NCBI GenBank assembly: GCA_963668655.2
Contig: CAXXPQ010000004.1
Span: 62,001-126,000, forward strand
Direction: 5' to 3'
Source of the DNA: G963668655 sp963668655
Lineage (GTDB): Bacteria > Myxococcota_A > SURF-8
DNA: 64,000 bases
Made by a program: the position numbers and the translations under genes. The notes below the pieces were generated by a model. That model ran no database searches. It worked only from the letters and a program-made list of their open reading frames with translations, and was not told the DNA's origin. Numbering within the stretch: the first letter of the stretch is position 1; the number at the start of each line of letters is the position of its first letter. Below, in pieces: positions 61,372 through 64,000 of the stretch.

Positions 61372-62043
61372 ATGAATAATGCGAGTTTTTCCGGAAAGCG
61401 GACGTTTTCCTATCGTTCGCTGACGACGTTTCTTCTGGCGTTCGCCTTTCTGCTTCTTTTCATAAGCAGCCTGGTGCTGTTCGTTCTTCCCCACGGTCGC
61501 ATCGCCTATTGGAACGATTTCCGCATCTGGGGAATGGGCAAGAACCAATGGGAGACCATTCACGTGGTCGGAGGAGTTGTAATGTTCCTGTCCGCTTTCT
61601 TCCATCTCTATTACAACTGGAACGTCCTCTTGTCCTATCTGAGGAGACAGAAGGGCGCTTTGATGGCTGCGATCCTTGCCGTCTTCCTCTTTTTCGTCGG
61701 TTCGGCGCTGGAAGCACCTCCGTTTTCTTCCTTGATGGATTGGAGCGAATCGATTAAAAAAAGTTGGAAGAGCGAACCGCCTCCCGTTCCGCATTACGAA
61801 TATAAAACACTGATCGAGTTGTCGGAAGAGGAAGACACGGATCTGGAGGTCATCGTCGGAAAATTGAATGCGGCCGGAGTGGAAAATTTCACACCGGATG
61901 AATCCCTACAGGAAATCTCCGCTCGACATGGCATTTCGCCAGCCAGGCTTTACGAATTGATGGACGGAAAGCGGAGGCGAAAACAGAGACAGGGACCGAA
62001 AAAAATAATAAGGGAAGGAAACGGTCAACATCACATGAAATGA
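61372..62043 (+). CDS. DUF4405-type membrane protein
   Basis: 223 residues from the ATG at 61372 (GAGAGGA upstream). Three hydrophobic helices lie in the first ~125 residues (LTTFLLAFAFLLLFISSLVLFVL, WETIHVVGGVVMFLSAFFHLYYNW, ALMAAILAVFLFFVGSAL). His residues in the second helix (IHVVGG, FHLYYNW) could bind haem b, as proposed for DUF4405 proteins. A charged cytoplasmic tail with a small helical motif (LQEISARHGISPARLYELM) follows. It may pass electrons across the inner membrane in the haem/iron system. Confidence 0.75.
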   Translation: MNNASFSGKRTFSYRSLTTFLLAFAFLLLFISSLVLFVLPHGRIAYWNDFRIWGMGKNQWETIHVVGGVVMFLSAFFHLYYNWNVLLSYLRRQKGALMAAILAVFLFFVGSALEAPPFSSLMDWSESIKKSWKSEPPPVPHYEYKTLIELSEEEDTDLEVIVGKLNAAGVENFTPDESLQEISARHGISPARLYELMDGKRRRKQRQGPKKIIREGNGQHHMK

Positions 62044-62100
62044 TATTCTGACGGATACGAACCGGAAAAATACAACCCGCGAAATGAGAAGGAGAAGAAA

Positions 62101-63093
62101 ATGAAAATCGGGATCAAAAATACCATTATGTTAGTGGCCATGGGTCTCGTGCTGTTGATCGGCTGCTCGGACGACTCGGATGCCGAAACGGATGGCGACC
62201 TGAATCAGGACGGAGACCAATTCGCCGATGGCGACGAACCCGCCGATGGCGATAACGATGCCGTCGACGGCGATGGCGAGGCCACGGACGGCGACTCGAA
62301 TGAAACGGACGGCGACTCGAATGAAACGGACGGCGACTCGGAAACCACCGACGGCGACGCGGATGACACGGATGGCGATGCGGACGGCAACGACGCCGAC
62401 GAAGATGTCACCGACGTCGATCCGTCTGCGGACGGTGACGAACCCGTGGTATGCAGTGGACACGGCCTGCTGGAAAACGGCATCTGTTACTGTGACAAGG
62501 GCTGGGCCGTAGACCCCGCGAACGCGGCCGATTGCATCGAATACCAACATGAAGACGGCGTTCCTTACCTGCTGAAAATCTACATGCACGCTCCGGCGGC
62601 GACGAAGATCTACTTCGCCACGATGAGTGTTATCGGCGATATGGCCGCCTCGGATTACGATATTTACGTATCCCACCTGTCGGGACCGACCCTGGAACTG
62701 AACGATCACGTTCAGGCCGTCGATCTCGGCAACGCGAAAGGGTTCGACGAAATCGACGAAGCACCGGAAGCGGGATACGCTTCCGATGGAGAGGGCGTGG
62801 AGAACATGGTCATCGGTATCGGCTATCGGTCGGGCGGCACCGGCTCCAGCGGATATATCATGACGGGAAACATTTATGTTCTCAAAATCGACAATGGGAC
62901 GCGCGGCGTCACCTACGCTAAAATCGAGGTGAAGCAGGCCATGAACGGAGAGGTGCATGTCCTGGCCTACTGGCAGCCGGACGGTTCGCGCAACATCGCC
63001 ACGGGTGAAAACGAGGACGGTGATACAGACAGCGATACAGAGGTGGATGGAGACTCGGATGAAGATGTGGACGGAGATCATGGGACACGCTGA
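62101..63093 (+). CDS. Second HmuY-like lipoprotein with long DGD spacer
   Basis: 330 residues. Lipobox VLLIGC, then about 100 residues rich in DGD and ETDGDS repeats. An EGF-like Cys segment (CSGHGLLENGICYCDKGWAVDPANAADC) precedes a HmuY-like domain: DYDIYVSHLSGPTLELND, AKGFDEIDEAPEAGYASDGEG, SGYIMTGNIYVLKIDNGT..VTYAKIEVKQ and VLAYWQPDGS. A second acidic DGD tail ends the protein. It is a paralogue of the lipoprotein at 58376 and closes the cluster. The mature domain is probably held away from the surface by the spacer. Confidence 0.8.
   Translation: MKIGIKNTIMLVAMGLVLLIGCSDDSDAETDGDLNQDGDQFADGDEPADGDNDAVDGDGEATDGDSNETDGDSNETDGDSETTDGDADDTDGDADGNDADEDVTDVDPSADGDEPVVCSGHGLLENGICYCDKGWAVDPANAADCIEYQHEDGVPYLLKIYMHAPAATKIYFATMSVIGDMAASDYDIYVSHLSGPTLELNDHVQAVDLGNAKGFDEIDEAPEAGYASDGEGVENMVIGIGYRSGGTGSSGYIMTGNIYVLKIDNGTRGVTYAKIEVKQAMNGEVHVLAYWQPDGSRNIATGENEDGDTDSDTEVDGDSDEDVDGDHGTR
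62284..62343 (+). repeat. 21-bp tandem repeat in the DGD spacer
   Basis: ACGGACGGCGACTCGAATGAA occurs twice in succession and a third unit begins with the same 15 bases. It encodes TDGDSNE. Near-identical units point to recent expansion of the spacer. Confidence 0.8.
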
Positions 63094-63098
63094 TTCTA

Positions 63099-63132
63099 CC
63101 GGAAGGATATCGATAAACTGATCCTTCCTCGG
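63099..63132 (+). terminator. Possible weak terminator hairpin after the cluster
   Basis: GGAAGGAT (63101-63108) and ATCCTTCC (63121-63128) form a perfect 8-base stem with a 12-nt loop, six bases after the stop of the HmuY-like gene. It is followed by TCGGTTTGG rather than a true T run, so termination is uncertain. A second imperfect stem lies at 63155-63199. Confidence 0.4.
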
Positions 63133-63343
63133 TTTGGCGGAAACCTAACTCGACGCTATGTTGGAATTCTGTTCAGGGCGTACTGCCTCCAAACATAGCG
63201 ATGGGTCGGAACGGTTGCTAAATTTTACGTTTTCCTCCATAATGCGGCCAACATCGCCGCCGTGGCGGTGGACTTGTCCAAGTTCAAAACGCGCACGAAA
63301 AAACGAACGCTTCCGTTTCGACTCATGCACGAGGAGGTTTTTC

Positions 63344-64000
63344 ATGAAAGGCATGTGGCTCCGTCGGCTTTTCCCGTTGATTTTCACGATCTTGGCGTTT
63401 TTATTACTGTCCGCTTGCGGCGGGGATTCCGATGCCGATCCGGACGGAGACACTCCGCCCGATGGCGATCCTCATTCGGATGGTGACGAAGAACCGGACG
63501 GCGATGCGGATCCGGACGCGGATGACCCCGGCGACGGTGACGAGGAGACTCAAACTAATGATTTCACGGCGAATTTCGATCCCGCAGCTCTTGAGTTGAC
63601 GCTCTCTCGAAGGGGCGAAACCCTGCTTTCCTTCCCCGTAAACGGCCTGCAACTTGGCAAGGTGGCCGCCATAGACGAAGGCGTAAACTATGATCCCCAA
63701 CCCCTGGTGGCCGAGGATCCGTATTATACGCCTCCCGAGGGTCTGGGATTTCTGTCGGTTACGGCGGCGGAGAAACTTACGGAGACCGAAAGCGGCGCGA
63801 CTTTCAATCTGACTTATGAGAGCGGCGCGGCGGCCACCTTGGAAATTCAGGAAATGGACGCCGGACGCTATCGAGTTACACTGGTCCCCAAGACGGGACA
63901 GGGACCGGATCTGGCTTACTTCCGCCTGGGCTTCACGGTGGACGCCTCCGAGGGGCTCTATGGATTGGGTGAATACTTCGACGATGTGAACAATCGCGGG
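63344..64000 (+). CDS. GH31-like glycosidase lipoprotein (3' end outside window)
   Basis: 219 residues are visible from the ATG at 63344; GAGGAGG lies six bases upstream. Lipobox LLLSAC, then a DGD spacer of about 40 residues. The domain that follows (LELTLSRRGETLLSFPVNGLQLG ... YFRLGFTVDASEGLYGLGEYFDDVNNRG) resembles the N-terminal beta domain of family 31 glycosidases, with the GLGEYFDxVNxRG signature. The catalytic barrel is beyond the window, so the activity is a prediction. It is probably unrelated to the iron genes. Confidence 0.75.
   Translation, partial: MKGMWLRRLFPLIFTILAFLLLSACGGDSDADPDGDTPPDGDPHSDGDEEPDGDADPDADDPGDGDEETQTNDFTANFDPAALELTLSRRGETLLSFPVNGLQLGKVAAIDEGVNYDPQPLVAEDPYYTPPEGLGFLSVTAAEKLTETESGATFNLTYESGAAATLEIQEMDAGRYRVTLVPKTGQGPDLAYFRLGFTVDASEGLYGLGEYFDDVNNRG

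Noticed and set aside
40748..63093. A conventional catechol siderophore cluster
   Set aside because: No isochorismate synthase, isochorismatase, DHB dehydrogenase, aryl-AMP ligase, NRPS or siderophore esterase is present.

Overview
The window looks like chromosomal DNA of a Gram-negative bacterium with a Myxococcota/deltaproteobacterium-like lifestyle, from an uncertain and possibly poorly sampled lineage. The evidence is: many lipobox-bearing surface proteins whose mature N-termini are Asp-Gly-Asp-rich spacers; two proteins ending in MYXO-CTERM-like tails (Cys, hydrophobic helix, Arg cluster); very long Cys-rich HYDIN/MopE-type extracellular proteins; a TonB receptor and porins; and sigma70-like promoters with 17-bp spacers. 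No rRNA, tRNA or CRISPR array was seen.

Layout. 1-5.7 kb: housekeeping genes (end of a TIGR03960-type radical SAM/DUF2344 protein, RNase G, Lon). 5.7-8.4 kb: an exported metallophosphoesterase and an Asp-rich unknown. 8.3-11.5 kb (minus strand): a His-Xaa-Ser (HXS) peptide-modification system with hxsD, the radical SAM maturase hxsB, a precursor ending in 17 consecutive His-X-Ser triplets, and a second radical SAM enzyme. 11.5-19.8 kb: a 1656-aa HYDIN/MopE lipoprotein and an exported amidase with an inserted golvesin-like domain. 20.1-25.0 kb: a REC-GAF-HD-GYP regulator, then a J-domain/TPR protein with an Hsp70. 25.2-34.0 kb: a 2943-aa Cys-rich lipoprotein. 34.3-39.1 kb: an Fe-S protein behind an FNR-like site, a sirtuin, and a three-gene GlpA-like / FAD oxidoreductase / DUF1667 operon. 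39.2-40.6 kb: decayed remnants of three insertion-sequence families.

40.7-63.1 kb is the most interesting part, a long plus-strand iron-linked cluster. It starts with a DtxR-family gene whose metal ligands are lost. An outer-membrane barrel, an imelysin lipoprotein, a DAHP synthase, a di-haem oxidoreductase lipoprotein, a Rid/chorismatase-like protein, a porin, mono- and tetra-haem lipoproteins and a small lipoprotein follow. Then come aroB, aroD, a fused aroE-aroK, aroA and aroC, so every step from DAHP to chorismate is encoded. A second, ligand-intact DtxR/MntR-type regulator, a DUF2325 protein, two HmuY-like lipoproteins flanking a TonB receptor, and a DUF4405 membrane protein complete it. 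Both regulator promoters have the same architecture (TTGACA, 17 bp, TATWGA) with a shared operator lying over the -10. A perfect inverted repeat of the same sequence lies before the DUF2325 gene.

My inference is that iron or haem limitation switches on haem/iron uptake together with a dedicated shikimate pathway feeding a chorismatase-like enzyme. The product could be a secreted aromatic iron ligand or electron shuttle that works with the surface cytochromes. The gene content and the operators are read from the sequence; the product is unknown. The window ends inside a GH31-like lipoprotein.
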